Assembly (NCBI RefSeq): GCF_003259255.1 | Contig: NZ_QGOL01000003.1 | Span: 310,001-374,000, forward strand | Direction: 5' to 3' | Source: Algoriphagus litoralis | GTDB lineage: Bacteria > Bacteroidota > Bacteroidia > Cytophagales > Cyclobacteriaceae | Length of the DNA: 64,000 nt | Shown here: positions 43,679 to 53,639 of the stretch, piece by piece | Position numbering within the stretch: position 1 is the stretch's first letter | Layout of the letters: each line of letters opens with the position of its first letter | Translations under genes and position numbers: made by a program | Notes under the pieces: generated by a model | What the model was told of the DNA's origin: nothing | The model's input: only the letters and a program-made list of their open reading frames with translations | The model's database searches: none

Positions 43679-44368
43679 ATGATTAAATCTTTATCGCCAT
43701 ATCTGTTTGCTTTAATGGTACTTTTTTCGGCTTGTGATCAAGAAAAAGAAACGCCTATTCTGAACCTTGAGCAAGATTATCAACCTTTGGGGATTGGACT
43801 TTTTTGGATATACGCAGTAGAGGAAACAATTTATTTTGGAGAGAATGATTCAGAATTCTCAGAATTCTTTTACCGAGATAGGGTGAGATCTTCCTATTTG
43901 AATGCGGAGAATGAAGTTACATACATTGTTGAGCGTGCCAAGTCTCCGGATGGATTGAATTGGAATCTTGAGTTGGAATACACGATGATTTTTCGGGACA
44001 GAAGTCTCCTGAGGACGGTCCAAAACTCAACACTTGTTCCCCTTGTTTTTGCACCTGATTTAGGAAGGGTCTGGAATGGAAAAGCTTACCAAGCAGAAGG
44101 CGAGGATGAATTTGAGATTGATCTGGTGGAGTCTATAACGCTGACTAGCAATGAACAGGTGACAGCGGTGAGAGTCAATCAGGAAGACCTAGATGACCAA
44201 ATCACGATCCGTGATATCCGGTTTGAAACATTCGGAAAAGGCGTAGGTTTGATTGAAAAATACGATGAAGTGTTAACTTATTGTTCGAGAAATGACTGTT
44301 TGGGACAGCAATTAATATCCAGTGGTATTAAAATTCATTTGAAATTGGTGGAGTATGGATCGAATTAG
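43679..44368 (+). CDS. Secreted lipoprotein, function unknown
   Basis: 229 residues. Signal peptide with lipobox LFSAC (about 19). Beta-rich mature part (YQPLGIGLFWIYAVEETIYFG..., FETFGKGVGLIEKYDE) resembling Bacteroidota DUF-type lipoproteins with a C-terminal Cys-containing loop (TYCSRNDCLG). Its last 14 bp overlap the start of the downstream protease, so the two are co-translated and may act on the cell surface together. Family not recognised. Confidence 0.65.
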   Translation: MIKSLSPYLFALMVLFSACDQEKETPILNLEQDYQPLGIGLFWIYAVEETIYFGENDSEFSEFFYRDRVRSSYLNAENEVTYIVERAKSPDGLNWNLELEYTMIFRDRSLLRTVQNSTLVPLVFAPDLGRVWNGKAYQAEGEDEFEIDLVESITLTSNEQVTAVRVNQEDLDDQITIRDIRFETFGKGVGLIEKYDEVLTYCSRNDCLGQQLISSGIKIHLKLVEYGSN

Positions 44369-46022
44369 ATTTTCAATGGTTTTTGTATGCCTGTTGTTTT
44401 TGAGTCTGACTGCTCAGGCCCAAAACAGGTATGCCGTTCACTTCAAATACAAACCTCAAAATGGACTTTCGCTGCAATCCCCTCAGGATTTTCTTACTCA
44501 GAAAGCCCTCCAAAGGAGAAGTCGTGAAGGAATTCAGGCAGATAGCCTCGATCTCCCCGTTTCCGCTAGGTATTTAAACGAACTAGCCGGACTATCCAAT
44601 TCCATTTTGTATGCCAGCAAATGGATGAACGCTGCGGTTGTTGTCGCTGACCAAGCATCTGTAGCCGGGATTGAGGCATTGCCTTTTGTAGAAAAGGTAG
44701 AACTAATAGCTCCCGGATTTTTGACAAATCCAGGTGCCAGAATCCGGTACAAAGTCTTTGCTTCTGTTACCCTCGAAACAAATTGTGAGACGCCAAAGCT
44801 GAACACACGGGAGCTAGCAGTAACAGACAGTCAATATGACTTTCAAAATCAACTCATCGGGATTGATAAAATGCATGAGGAGGGTTTTACTGGCAAAGGG
44901 GTAACTGTGGCTGTATTTGACGCCGGATTTCCCGGAACCAACACAGCTTCATCTTTAAGTCATCTCGCAAGTAATAATCAAATTATTGGCCAGCGTGATT
45001 TCGTAAGGCCATGGAATGTGGAAGTTTTCATGGACAATCAGCATGGTACAAATGTGCTGTCCCTGATCGCTGCAAATGAGCCTGGAAAATTGATCTCGGG
45101 AGCCTATGATTCAGACTACATTCTAGTAATCACAGAAGAAGTAGCGACAGAATATCGGGTGGAGGAATACAATTGGGTGAGAGGAGCAGAATACGCAGAC
45201 AGTCTGGGAGTGGATATCATCAATAGTTCTGTGGGTTACTGGGACTTTGATGATCCAGCTATGAATTATACTTTGGAGGACTTGGATGGGAATACAGCCA
45301 TAATCACCAAAGGAGCTACTATTGCAGCTCAGAAGGGGATTTTGATCGTGAATAGCGTAGGGAATTACGGGGGCAGGGGTGTATCCAGTTTGGTCGCGCC
45401 AGCGGATGCGAGCGGAATTCTCTCAGTCGGATCGGTTAACACTGATTTGAGTAGATCTGGATTTAGCTCTCAAGGCCCCACTGGAGACGGTAGATTGAAG
45501 CCAGAATTAGCGGCTTTTGGGGCATCGCCTGTGTTGATTCGATCCAATGGCTCTGTTGGATCATCAAATGGCACCTCTTTTTCGGCTCCCCAAATTGCCG
45601 CTTTGGCTGCTGGTCTTTGGGAGGCCAGACCCGAGTGGACCAAAGATGAGTTGATTGACAATTTGCTGAGAAGTGCCACGCAATTTGATAATCCAGACAA
45701 CTTATTGGGGTATGGTATTCCTAATTTCTTCGATGCTTACTATGGGGAGATTTTAGCTGTAGAAGGTGCGGAAAACATCGAATGGAAAGTATATCCCAAT
45801 CCTTTAGTATCTGATGAGATTTCAATTCATTTTGGCACAGGTCTCCAAAGTAATTTCTCGCTTATTGACCTGACCGGAAAAACATTGATCCAAGCGGAAT
45901 TATCACGAGTCGATGCCAAAGCTCCTTACCGAGTACAACTTAATGGAATCAAACCTGGCATGTATTTAATTCAAATGCAGGAAGGTGCATACATTAAGCA
46001 AACCAAATTAGTACGTCGCTAA
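44355..46022 (+). CDS. S8 family serine peptidase with T9SS sorting domain
   Basis: 555 residues. Signal peptide ending AQAQ (about 23), pro-region with YAVHFKYKPQNGLSL, then subtilisin domain with the catalytic triad Asp189 (VAVFDAGF), His230 (NQHGTNVLSL) and Ser408 (NGTSFSAPQIAAL). The C-terminal about 80 residues (YPNPLVSDEISIHF, GKTLIQAEL, PGMYLIQMQEGAYIKQTKLVRR in parts) are a type A T9SS sorting domain, so the enzyme is secreted across the outer membrane. Starts inside the last codons of the lipoprotein gene. Confidence 0.95.
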   Translation: MDRIRFSMVFVCLLFLSLTAQAQNRYAVHFKYKPQNGLSLQSPQDFLTQKALQRRSREGIQADSLDLPVSARYLNELAGLSNSILYASKWMNAAVVVADQASVAGIEALPFVEKVELIAPGFLTNPGARIRYKVFASVTLETNCETPKLNTRELAVTDSQYDFQNQLIGIDKMHEEGFTGKGVTVAVFDAGFPGTNTASSLSHLASNNQIIGQRDFVRPWNVEVFMDNQHGTNVLSLIAANEPGKLISGAYDSDYILVITEEVATEYRVEEYNWVRGAEYADSLGVDIINSSVGYWDFDDPAMNYTLEDLDGNTAIITKGATIAAQKGILIVNSVGNYGGRGVSSLVAPADASGILSVGSVNTDLSRSGFSSQGPTGDGRLKPELAAFGASPVLIRSNGSVGSSNGTSFSAPQIAALAAGLWEARPEWTKDELIDNLLRSATQFDNPDNLLGYGIPNFFDAYYGEILAVEGAENIEWKVYPNPLVSDEISIHFGTGLQSNFSLIDLTGKTLIQAELSRVDAKAPYRVQLNGIKPGMYLIQMQEGAYIKQTKLVRR

Positions 46023-46071
46023 GTCCTGACTTTGTAGGCTTCGGCTATTCATTTTCTATTTAAAACGCCTT

Positions 46072-46722
46072 ATGTCTCTTTTAATTTCCCCTTCCATTTT
46101 AGCCGCAGATTTTGCAAATCTTCAACAGGAGGTAGAAATGTTGAATTCCTCCCAAGCGGATTACATCCATGTGGATATAATGGATGGGGTTTTTGTGCCA
46201 AATATTTCTTTTGGATTACCAGTTACAAAGGCGATCCACAACCATGCTAAAAAGCCTTTGGATGTCCATTTGATGATTATCAATCCCAATCAGTATTTGG
46301 AAGCCTTTAGAAAAGCTGGAGCAGAGATTATTTCAGTTCACTACGAAGCCTGTACGCATTTACACCGAACTATCCAGGCAATTCGATCGCTGGGGGCCAA
46401 AGCTGGTGTGGCTATCAATCCCCATACGCCCGTGTCACTCTTGGAAGATACCATCGAAGATGTGGATGTAGTCTGTGTGATGTCCGTCAATCCGGGTTTT
46501 GGAGGTCAGCAGTTTATTGAAAATACCTACGCGAAAGTTTCTAAGCTTAAAGAGTTGATTCTAAAGAAAGGATCATCGGCACGAATTGAAATCGACGGCG
46601 GCGTTAATCTTACCAATGCCCCAAAATTGAAGGATGCAGGCGCAGATATATTGGTTGCGGGAAGTTTTGTATTTAGTTCCAGTGATTCAATTCAAACCAT
46701 CGAAGCACTCAAAAATTTATAG
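46072..46722 (+). CDS. rpe: Ribulose-phosphate 3-epimerase
   Basis: 216-residue TIM barrel of the pentose phosphate pathway that interconverts ribulose-5-phosphate and xylulose-5-phosphate. Family motifs: ISPSILAADFANLQ, HVDIMDGVFVPNISFG (metal and catalytic Asp), DVHLMI, EACTHLHRT, NPGFGGQQFI, and IDGGVN. Usual length. It follows the protease gene by 49 bp; co-transcription is possible. Confidence 0.97.
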   Translation: MSLLISPSILAADFANLQQEVEMLNSSQADYIHVDIMDGVFVPNISFGLPVTKAIHNHAKKPLDVHLMIINPNQYLEAFRKAGAEIISVHYEACTHLHRTIQAIRSLGAKAGVAINPHTPVSLLEDTIEDVDVVCVMSVNPGFGGQQFIENTYAKVSKLKELILKKGSSARIEIDGGVNLTNAPKLKDAGADILVAGSFVFSSSDSIQTIEALKNL

Positions 46723-46843
46723 TTCGTTGATTTTTTTCTTTATACCGTTTATCATAAAATACCTTAAAATACTTTTAAAATTCTTGCATCCTTATCCTTG
46801 GTGCTTTTTATTGTGAGTTATTCATTTTAAAACCACAATAATT

Positions 46844-47338
46844 ATGAAAAAGATTTGGATGTTTTTGTTCCTTTTTGGAGCGTTTGGTATGGCGGGATAT
46901 GCTCAGGAGACAGCCACAGAAGAAGCTGTAAGTGATGAAGATCTGAAAAAATTTGCCACTGTTGAAGTGATGACCTCTGAGTTTGTTGCTAAAAAGACAG
47001 AGGAACTGAAGAATATGATTCTCAATAATGAGGTGATTGATGGAGGGGCACGGTATAATGAAATCAAGGCTGCTTGGGGCGATGCCGCCAAAGAAGCAGA
47101 GATCAATTTGACAGATGAAGAAAGAGCCGCTTACAAGGCAATTAAGGATTTTCAAGATTCCCTGCAGCAATCTGTAGTAGATTATAAAACAGAACTGATC
47201 AAAGATGACACGGTTTTGGGAGTATCTATTTACAATAAAGTAAACGGAGCGATCAAAGAAGATCCGGCCATGAAAGAAAAACTGGACAATCTGGTTGCAG
47301 AGATGAAAGTCAAAGAGGACGGAGACGGAAATAATTAA
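46844..47338 (+). CDS. Exported helical protein, function unknown
   Basis: 164 residues. Signal peptide ending GYAQ (about 20). Mature protein is predicted helical, rich in Glu/Lys, with amphipathic repeats like MTSEFVAKKTEELKNMIL and YKAIKDFQDSLQQSV. I cannot name a family. Followed by a good terminator. Confidence 0.65.
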   Translation: MKKIWMFLFLFGAFGMAGYAQETATEEAVSDEDLKKFATVEVMTSEFVAKKTEELKNMILNNEVIDGGARYNEIKAAWGDAAKEAEINLTDEERAAYKAIKDFQDSLQQSVVDYKTELIKDDTVLGVSIYNKVNGAIKEDPAMKEKLDNLVAEMKVKEDGDGNN

Positions 47339-47367
47339 ATTATTGCGCTGATTGGCAAAAGATTTGG

Positions 47368-47400
47368 AGAAGCCTTCTACTAAAAGAGGCTTCTTTTTTT
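47368..47400 (+). terminator. Terminator of the exported helical protein gene
   Basis: GAAGCCT / AGGCTTC, 7 bp, loop 11 nt (TCTACTAAAAG), then seven T. 31 bp after the stop. Confidence 0.8.
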
Positions 47401-47439
47401 ATTTTCACACCATACCACAGGGAATAGCGTTATTTACTC

Positions 47440-48459
47440 ATGAAATCCAAAAAACATCTAGTACTTGCCCTTATTTTCTTTGTCCATTTTTTGCCGCTTC
47501 AGGCTCAGGATGAAGATATTTTCGGAATAAGTGATAAAGCTAAAAACCCAAAGAGTGAATCAGGAGTTGGCAATGCTTTTCGGAATGTTATTGAATTATT
47601 TGCCTTAGAAATATCCACCGGAGCGGCTTACCATCAAATTGGCACTACTTTTTATTCAGAAAACCCATCACTCTATCCCATCACGCAGTATCAAAACTTT
47701 GAAAATTCAGCATTTTCTCTGCAGGATACTTTGTCATTTTCCAGCAATGAATGGATTTTCCCACTTGTCAACGCAGGAGTGCGAATTAATTTATTCAATC
47801 TACTGACCATTGGCGGAGGATATGGAATGGAGTGGGGGAATCTGGCTCCAATGCGGGGAAATGATCATGAATTTGCCTTTGAGGGAGCTTCCTACCAAAT
47901 CTCAAAAACATATGGTACTGTGGGACTAGTGCTCTATGATGCGAAAAGAAGACAGGGATTTTTGAAGTGGAAATACCGCAGATACAGTACCAACAATCTG
48001 TATATGCAATCGGAATTGAGACAAAGAGCCCGACAGAATTATCCTTGGAGATTTATTTTGGAGGGTGAATTTGGTAAAATGAAATTAAAAAACTCAGTTG
48101 CCCCCTCCCTGATGGTCGGAGGGGTGCCCTATGTCCCCCGATTGGCAGTTTCCCCAGATCCTTATATGGGAGTATCGATGCGGGTAGAATATGATTTTTC
48201 AGAGTATGCCAAGTTTTTTGTAAAAGGAGGGGCAGAATTCAGGAAATTTACCTACGCCTCATCGGACTACACTGAATTCCAGAATATTGACCAAAACGTC
48301 TATGGCTTACAGGCGGGCCTGGCTATAAAGATTCCCGGCACCAAACGCTGTAAAATTGGAGGCTGCGGTGTAGTCATGAAGCATCTCCATGATGGGATAG
48401 AATATCGGGGCAGCTCAATTTTTAACCTACAAAACCGAAAAATCGGACAGTGGTATTGA
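47440..48459 (+). CDS. Secreted outer-membrane beta-barrel protein, unknown
   Basis: 339 residues, signal peptide ending QAQ (about 24). Alternating aromatic/polar beta strands over about 50-300 (EISTGAAYHQIGTTF, INLFNLLTIGGGYGMEWG, GVSMRVEYDFSEYAKFFVKGGAEFRKF in parts). The tail GTKRCKIGGCGVVMKHLHDGIEYRG (in parts) with paired Cys and His-rich segment is reminiscent of a C-terminal motif I believe occurs in other Cyclobacteriaceae barrels, but I do not recall a named family. Between the terminator and gyrA; independent unit. Confidence 0.65.
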   Translation: MKSKKHLVLALIFFVHFLPLQAQDEDIFGISDKAKNPKSESGVGNAFRNVIELFALEISTGAAYHQIGTTFYSENPSLYPITQYQNFENSAFSLQDTLSFSSNEWIFPLVNAGVRINLFNLLTIGGGYGMEWGNLAPMRGNDHEFAFEGASYQISKTYGTVGLVLYDAKRRQGFLKWKYRRYSTNNLYMQSELRQRARQNYPWRFILEGEFGKMKLKNSVAPSLMVGGVPYVPRLAVSPDPYMGVSMRVEYDFSEYAKFFVKGGAEFRKFTYASSDYTEFQNIDQNVYGLQAGLAIKIPGTKRCKIGGCGVVMKHLHDGIEYRGSSIFNLQNRKIGQWY

Positions 48460-48517
48460 GAAAGAAAACGTGCCGATAAGCTTTTAAACAGGGCTTTCGA
48501 AACCTTGCCTTTTTTAC

Positions 48518-48524
48518 TATCTTG
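48518..48524 (+). promoter_or_regulatory. Possible gyrA -7 element
   Basis: TATCTTG at 48518-48524, one base off consensus, 32 bp before the gyrA ATG. An upstream -33 match (TTTCG near 48495-48499) is weak. Low confidence. Confidence 0.3.
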
Positions 48525-48555
48525 CGGCCTTAATCGACCCCCGAATTAGCATTAT

Positions 48556-51078
48556 ATGGCTCAAGGAGAAAACGAGAACATTATCCCAATTAATATTGAA
48601 GAGGAAATGCGTGGTGCCTACATCGATTATTCGATGTCGGTTATTGTTTCAAGAGCACTTCCAGATGTCCGAGACGGACTCAAGCCAGTTCACAGACGAA
48701 TCCTTTATGGAATGCAGGAACTCGGCGTTTTACACAACAAACCATACAAAAAGTCTGCAAGAATCGTAGGTGAGGTACTCGGAAAGTATCACCCACATGG
48801 AGATTCAGCTGTATATGAGACAATGGTGCGGATGGCCCAGGATTGGTCACTTCGGTACACCATGGTGGATGGTCAGGGTAACTTTGGTTCCATTGATGGA
48901 GATAATCCCGCTGCGATGCGATATACGGAAGCCAGACTGAAGCGTATCGCAGAAGAATTGCTGGTGGATATCAATAAAGACACGGTAGATTTTCAGTTTA
49001 ATTTTGATGACTCACTAAAGGAGCCAACTGTGCTCCCTGCTAAAGTGCCCGCACTTTTGCTCAACGGTGCATCAGGAATTGCAGTAGGTATGGCTACCAA
49101 TATGGCACCCCATAATTTGGGAGAAGTCATTGACGGTATTGTTGCCTATATCGATAACAGAGATATCACCATCGCCGAATTGATGAAATTTATCATCGCT
49201 CCCGATTTCCCTACAGGTGGTATCATCTACGGTTACAATGGCGTAAAAGCCGCTTTTGAAACTGGCAGAGGGCGAATCGTCGTCAGAGGTAAAGCTAACG
49301 TGGAAGTCAAAGACGGTGGCAACCGGGAAATGATTGTCATCACTGAGATCCCTTACATGGTCAATAAAGCCAACATGGTCGAAAAGACTGCGGCGCTGAT
49401 CAATGAAAAGAAAATTGAGGGAATTTCAGCTATTCGGGATGAATCGGATCGATCCGGGATGCGAATAGTGTATGAACTGAAGCGTGATGCGATTTCTAGT
49501 GTTGTATTAAACAACCTGTACAAACACACTGCACTCCAGACTTCTTTTTCAGTAAATAATGTTGCCTTGGTAAAAGGCAGACCTTATACTCTCAATCTAA
49601 AGGATCTGATAGTTCACTATGTCGCACATAGACATGAGGTCGTAGTCCGCAGGACCGAGTTTGAATTAAAAGAAGCTGAGAAAAGAGCGCATATTTTACA
49701 AGGCTACTTGATTGCATTGGATCATCTGGATGAGGTAATTTCCTTGATTAGAAATTCTCCGGATCCAGAGACAGCCCGAAATGGCTTGATGGAGCGATTT
49801 GAACTCAGTGAAATTCAGGCACGTGCGATCTTGGATATGCGATTGCAGCGTCTTACCGGAATGGAGCGCGACAAGATCATCCAAGAGTACAAGGAGATCA
49901 TGGCGCTGATCGAAGAGCTGAAAGAAATCCTTGGAAACGAGGAAAAGCGAATGGAAATCATCAAAACCGAACTTCAGGAAGTTAGAGATCGGTATGCGGA
50001 TGATCGTCGTACAGAGATCGAGCATAATGCTGAAGATTTCAGCTACGAAGACATGATTCCAAATGAAGAGGTTGTGATCACTGTGTCTCATCAGGGGTAT
50101 GTAAAACGAACTGCCTTAACAGAGTACCGAACTCAGGGAAGAGGCGGAATAGGATCCAAAGGGGTAAGTACCAAAGAAGACGATTTCACCGAATACCTAT
50201 TTACCGCTTCCACTCATAATTATCTTTTGATTTTTACGGATAAGGGCAAGCTCTTTTGGCTAAAAACCTACGCAATACCCGAAGGATCGAAAACATCCAA
50301 GGGTAGGCCGATACAGAATTTGATCAATATTGAGTCTGATGATAAGATTCGATCTATTATTCAGGTGGAAAGCCTGGATGATCAAGATTATCTCAACAAT
50401 CACTTCTTGGTCATGATCACTAAGAAAGGGATCATTAAGAAAACTACCCTTGAGCAGTACAGCCGACCACGTACCAATGGTATTATCGCGCTGAATATCA
50501 GAGAGGATGATCAGTTGGTAAATGTCAACATGACCAATGGAAGACAGCATATCGTCATTGCTGCGAAATCCGGCAGAGCCATCCACTTCCCAGAATCTTC
50601 AGTAAGGCCTATGGGAAGGACCGCTACGGGAGTGAAGGCGATAACGTTAAATGAAGATAAAGATTATGTCATTGGCATGGTTTGTGCCTCTGAGGAAAAC
50701 GCAACATTACTCGTGGTCTCTGAAAAAGGATATGGAAAACGTTCCGATCTAGAGGAGTACAGAATCACCAATCGCGGCGGAAAAGGTGTCAAAGCGATGA
50801 ATGTGACTGAGAAAACCGGAGCTTTAGTTGCGATCAAACAAGTGACTGATTCAGATGATCTTATGATTATCAATAAGTCCGGAATTACCATCCGGATTTC
50901 TATGGATCAGCTAAGAGTAATGGGTAGAGCGACCCAGGGTGTGAAGTTGATCAGAGTAGGAGAAGGGGATGAGATTTCTTCTGTAGAAAAGATTTCAAGA
51001 GAGGAGGAATTAGAAGATCCATCTGCCGAACCTACTGAAAACGGAACACCTGAAACACCTGAAGAAACAACTGAATAA
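48556..51078 (+). CDS. gyrA: DNA gyrase subunit A
   Basis: 840 residues, the breakage-reunion subunit of gyrase. Catalytic Tyr123 in [24 protein letters not shown] at 79-88 with Ser84 (E. coli Ser83) and Glu88 (Asp87): not a mutated resistance form. Six C-terminal beta-propeller blades follow about 520 ([50 protein letters not shown]), with an acidic tail rich in Glu/Thr/Pro (about 815-840). The GyrA-box-like QGRGGIG supports gyrase over topoisomerase IV. Followed after 23 bp by a TPR gene. Confidence 0.97.
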   Translation: MAQGENENIIPINIEEEMRGAYIDYSMSVIVSRALPDVRDGLKPVHRRILYGMQELGVLHNKPYKKSARIVGEVLGKYHPHGDSAVYETMVRMAQDWSLRYTMVDGQGNFGSIDGDNPAAMRYTEARLKRIAEELLVDINKDTVDFQFNFDDSLKEPTVLPAKVPALLLNGASGIAVGMATNMAPHNLGEVIDGIVAYIDNRDITIAELMKFIIAPDFPTGGIIYGYNGVKAAFETGRGRIVVRGKANVEVKDGGNREMIVITEIPYMVNKANMVEKTAALINEKKIEGISAIRDESDRSGMRIVYELKRDAISSVVLNNLYKHTALQTSFSVNNVALVKGRPYTLNLKDLIVHYVAHRHEVVVRRTEFELKEAEKRAHILQGYLIALDHLDEVISLIRNSPDPETARNGLMERFELSEIQARAILDMRLQRLTGMERDKIIQEYKEIMALIEELKEILGNEEKRMEIIKTELQEVRDRYADDRRTEIEHNAEDFSYEDMIPNEEVVITVSHQGYVKRTALTEYRTQGRGGIGSKGVSTKEDDFTEYLFTASTHNYLLIFTDKGKLFWLKTYAIPEGSKTSKGRPIQNLINIESDDKIRSIIQVESLDDQDYLNNHFLVMITKKGIIKKTTLEQYSRPRTNGIIALNIREDDQLVNVNMTNGRQHIVIAAKSGRAIHFPESSVRPMGRTATGVKAITLNEDKDYVIGMVCASEENATLLVVSEKGYGKRSDLEEYRITNRGGKGVKAMNVTEKTGALVAIKQVTDSDDLMIINKSGITIRISMDQLRVMGRATQGVKLIRVGEGDEISSVEKISREEELEDPSAEPTENGTPETPEETTE

Positions 51079-51101
51079 CCAAACAATTAAGAAAAAAGCA
51101 A

Positions 51102-52310
51102 ATGAAAAAGCTGATTCTCTCTATGGTCCTTGTGGGGGCAACTACGATTGCCTTCGGACAAAAAAAAGTAATAAAAGAAGCTGAAAAAGGATTTAAATCC
51201 GGTGATTTAAAAACCGCACTTACAGCTGTGGATGCTGCTGCCACCAATCCTGAGACTAGTGGAGATCCAGCTACATTTCTTTTGAAAGCACAGATTGAAA
51301 CAAAGATATTTGGTTCGGACTCGTCAAACACCATGGAAACAGTCCAAACTGGTGCTGCTGCCCTTGGTACGTTCAACAAAGCCTTTGAAATGGCAGGTAG
51401 TGATAAAGCTGCCGGTGTAGGAAAAGAAGTGTATGAAGAAGATCTACCTGGTGTACCTGATAACCTTCGACCTTACTCTATCTATACCCTGAAAAACGTC
51501 GCGTTTGACAAGGGTATCGAGCGATACAACGATGAAGATCTAGAAATGGCCTATGAATTCTTCAATTTGGCCGGAGAGATAGATTTGAAAGATACCACAA
51601 TTCATTACAATGCAGGTTTCTTGGCAAATGATCTTGGAAAGTTCGAAGATGCAAAAAGACACTTTGGTTACTTGATCGACGTACCTGAATACAATAAGCT
51701 AAATGCCTATTATTTTATGGTACAGATTCTGAGCACTGAAGAAAAGAATCCCGAAGCAGCTTATGAATTGGTAACCAAGGCTAAAGCGGATTATCCTACA
51801 GATAAAGTCTTGGCTGAGTACGAAATCCAATTGCTTCTTCAATTGAATAAGATGGACGAAGCAATGGCTCAAATCAACGATGCACTATCAAATGATCCAA
51901 ATAACACTGGACTATTGTTAAGATCTGGATATTTGAAAGAGCAGGCAGGTGATTTGGAAGGTGGACTTGCTGATTACAAAAAGGCTGTAGAAGTAGATCC
52001 AAATTTCTTTGAAGGCAACTATTACACTGGTGCTTTATTACTTGAGCAGGCTACAAAAATGCTAAACACACTGAATGACCTATCTGATGCGGAGTGGGAA
52101 AAACAATCTCCAATCATCGGTAAGAAAGCAGACGAAAACTATAAAGATGCTGTCAAGTATTTTGAAAAAGCTTTGGAGATCAAGCCTGACAACACAGATA
52201 TTATGATTATCCTTTACCAAGTTCACACCCGCTTGAAAAATACTGCGGAGGCTGAAGCATTGGATAAGAAATTGACAGAACTTCTTGGCGCAAATTGGCA
52301 AGAAAACTAA
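51102..52310 (+). CDS. TPR-repeat exported protein
   Basis: 402 residues. Signal peptide ending IAFGQ (about 20). The mature part is made of TPR helices, with clear repeats around 130-240 and 250-400 (e.g. AYELVTKAKADYPTDKVLAE, DPNNTGLLLRSGYLKEQAGDLEGGL in parts, EGNYYTGALLLEQATKML). Periplasmic TPR scaffold, role unknown. Transcribed with gyrA (23-bp gap, no terminator); a terminator follows. Confidence 0.8.
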   Translation: MKKLILSMVLVGATTIAFGQKKVIKEAEKGFKSGDLKTALTAVDAAATNPETSGDPATFLLKAQIETKIFGSDSSNTMETVQTGAAALGTFNKAFEMAGSDKAAGVGKEVYEEDLPGVPDNLRPYSIYTLKNVAFDKGIERYNDEDLEMAYEFFNLAGEIDLKDTTIHYNAGFLANDLGKFEDAKRHFGYLIDVPEYNKLNAYYFMVQILSTEEKNPEAAYELVTKAKADYPTDKVLAEYEIQLLLQLNKMDEAMAQINDALSNDPNNTGLLLRSGYLKEQAGDLEGGLADYKKAVEVDPNFFEGNYYTGALLLEQATKMLNTLNDLSDAEWEKQSPIIGKKADENYKDAVKYFEKALEIKPDNTDIMIILYQVHTRLKNTAEAEALDKKLTELLGANWQEN

Positions 52311-52326
52311 AAGAATTTAAGTAATA

Positions 52327-52356
52327 AAAGGTCGGTAATTTGCCGGCCTTTTTTTT
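52327..52356 (+). terminator. Terminator of the gyrA-TPR unit
   Basis: AAAGGTCGG / CCGGCCTTT pairs over 9 bp (one T-G) with a 7-nt loop; eight T follow. 17 bp after the TPR gene stop. Confidence 0.85.
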
Positions 52357-52370
52357 GGTTCTTTTGAAAG

Positions 52371-52402
52371 TTGTTCCAACCCCCACTTTTTTAATACTTT
52401 TG
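52371..52402 (+). promoter_or_regulatory. Promoter of the PagL-like gene
   Basis: TTG (52371-52373), 21-bp spacer, TACTTTTG (52395-52402): exact -7 consensus. About 28 bp before the ATG. Confidence 0.65.
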
Positions 52403-52430
52403 TTGAATTCGCGTTACGTAGCATTTCGAA

Positions 52431-53546
52431 ATGAATAATCTGGTCAAAGCTGTCTTTTTTTTGTCTCTGATTTTGTTTTGGAATTCAGTTTTGGCCCAAG
52501 AGACAAAATTTCAAAAAGTCATCGGTATCTCTTACGAAACAGGACCCATGTTAAGTAATGGTACGACCTGGGGCGATGAGATCAAAGATGCGGTCGATTA
52601 TAAGGCTATTGATATTAAGTTGGGTTGGAAAAAAATACGCAATACTCCTTACAATTACCTTTACCGCTATCCAACTTTAGGATTTGGATTTAATTCTGCC
52701 CTTAAGAATTATAAAGAAATAGGAAGACCACAGGCCGTTTACGGATTTATGGAAATTCCCTTTTCAGTCGCGGGACTTCAGCGCAAATTTAGTTTTGGTT
52801 ATTTCAATCAGCTAGGTGTGGGATTTAATTTGACACCCTATGATTCTTTGATAAATCCCAGCAATCAATACATTGGTTCTCAAATCAATGCCTACATCTA
52901 CACGGGGCTGAGTTCAACCTTTACGCTTTCAGAAAGAGTAGATCTCATGGCTACTTTTGGTCTGAAGCATTATTCCAATGGATCTGCCAAAAAGCCAAAC
53001 GCAGGAATCAACCTTTTTCCATTGAATGTTTCTATGCGTATAAAGCTAGGAGAACTTTACCCTACTCCTGAAAATCCTCCAATCATTCCAGAGAAGGAAC
53101 TCAACACTTTCTGGAATTTCACACTCTATACCGGGATGAAAAATTATGAAATTGGTGATCCTACTTACTTCAGAGGAGGAATTGGTGTCAATTACCTTTT
53201 GGAGCCAGTTTACAAGTACCGCCTGGGTGTTGGTTTGGACTTTTTCTGGGCCCAAGGAATGGAATTAAGAAATCCTGGAGAGATTTATTCTTTTAAAGAC
53301 CAGACATCTCTTGCAGTGGTTGGTTCTTGGGAATGGCAACTGACGAAGCGATTGTATGTCCCGATAGGTTTAGGCGTATACTTGTATAGAAATGAATTGA
53401 ACCAGGAGATTACTTGGTTTTATGAACGAATAGGAGCGAGGTATCGATTAGGGGATCATCTTTTTGCAGGCATGCAGATAAAAGCACATAAGGCTAAGGC
53501 AGATTTTTTTGAATTTACTCTAGGTTATACAGTCCAGGGAAAATGA
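52431..53546 (+). CDS. PagL-like lipid A deacylase (acyloxyacyl hydrolase family)
   Basis: 371 residues, signal peptide ending LAQ (about 23). PagL family motif GLKHYSNGSAKKPNAGI with His180 and Ser182 (HxS), the catalytic pair of outer-membrane lipid A 3-O-deacylase. The acidic residue expected about 14 after His is Asn194 here unless the alignment has a gap. The C-terminal half has further barrel strands (AGMQIKAHKAKADFFEFTLGY), so the protein is about twice PagL length, as commonly annotated in Bacteroidota. Outer membrane. Independent consensus promoter. Confidence 0.75.
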   Translation: MNNLVKAVFFLSLILFWNSVLAQETKFQKVIGISYETGPMLSNGTTWGDEIKDAVDYKAIDIKLGWKKIRNTPYNYLYRYPTLGFGFNSALKNYKEIGRPQAVYGFMEIPFSVAGLQRKFSFGYFNQLGVGFNLTPYDSLINPSNQYIGSQINAYIYTGLSSTFTLSERVDLMATFGLKHYSNGSAKKPNAGINLFPLNVSMRIKLGELYPTPENPPIIPEKELNTFWNFTLYTGMKNYEIGDPTYFRGGIGVNYLLEPVYKYRLGVGLDFFWAQGMELRNPGEIYSFKDQTSLAVVGSWEWQLTKRLYVPIGLGVYLYRNELNQEITWFYERIGARYRLGDHLFAGMQIKAHKAKADFFEFTLGYTVQGK

Positions 53547-53639
53547 TAAACTTGGTTTTTGGAAATTTCTCCATTGGTCACAAAATGTTTTTTTTTGCCT
53601 GAGGATTCCGATAGCTTACCTTGTCAATTAAAACCCAAT

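Noticed and set aside
48556..51078. gyrA carrying quinolone-resistance substitutions
   Set aside because: Ser84 and Glu88 are the ordinary residues at the E. coli 83/87 positions.
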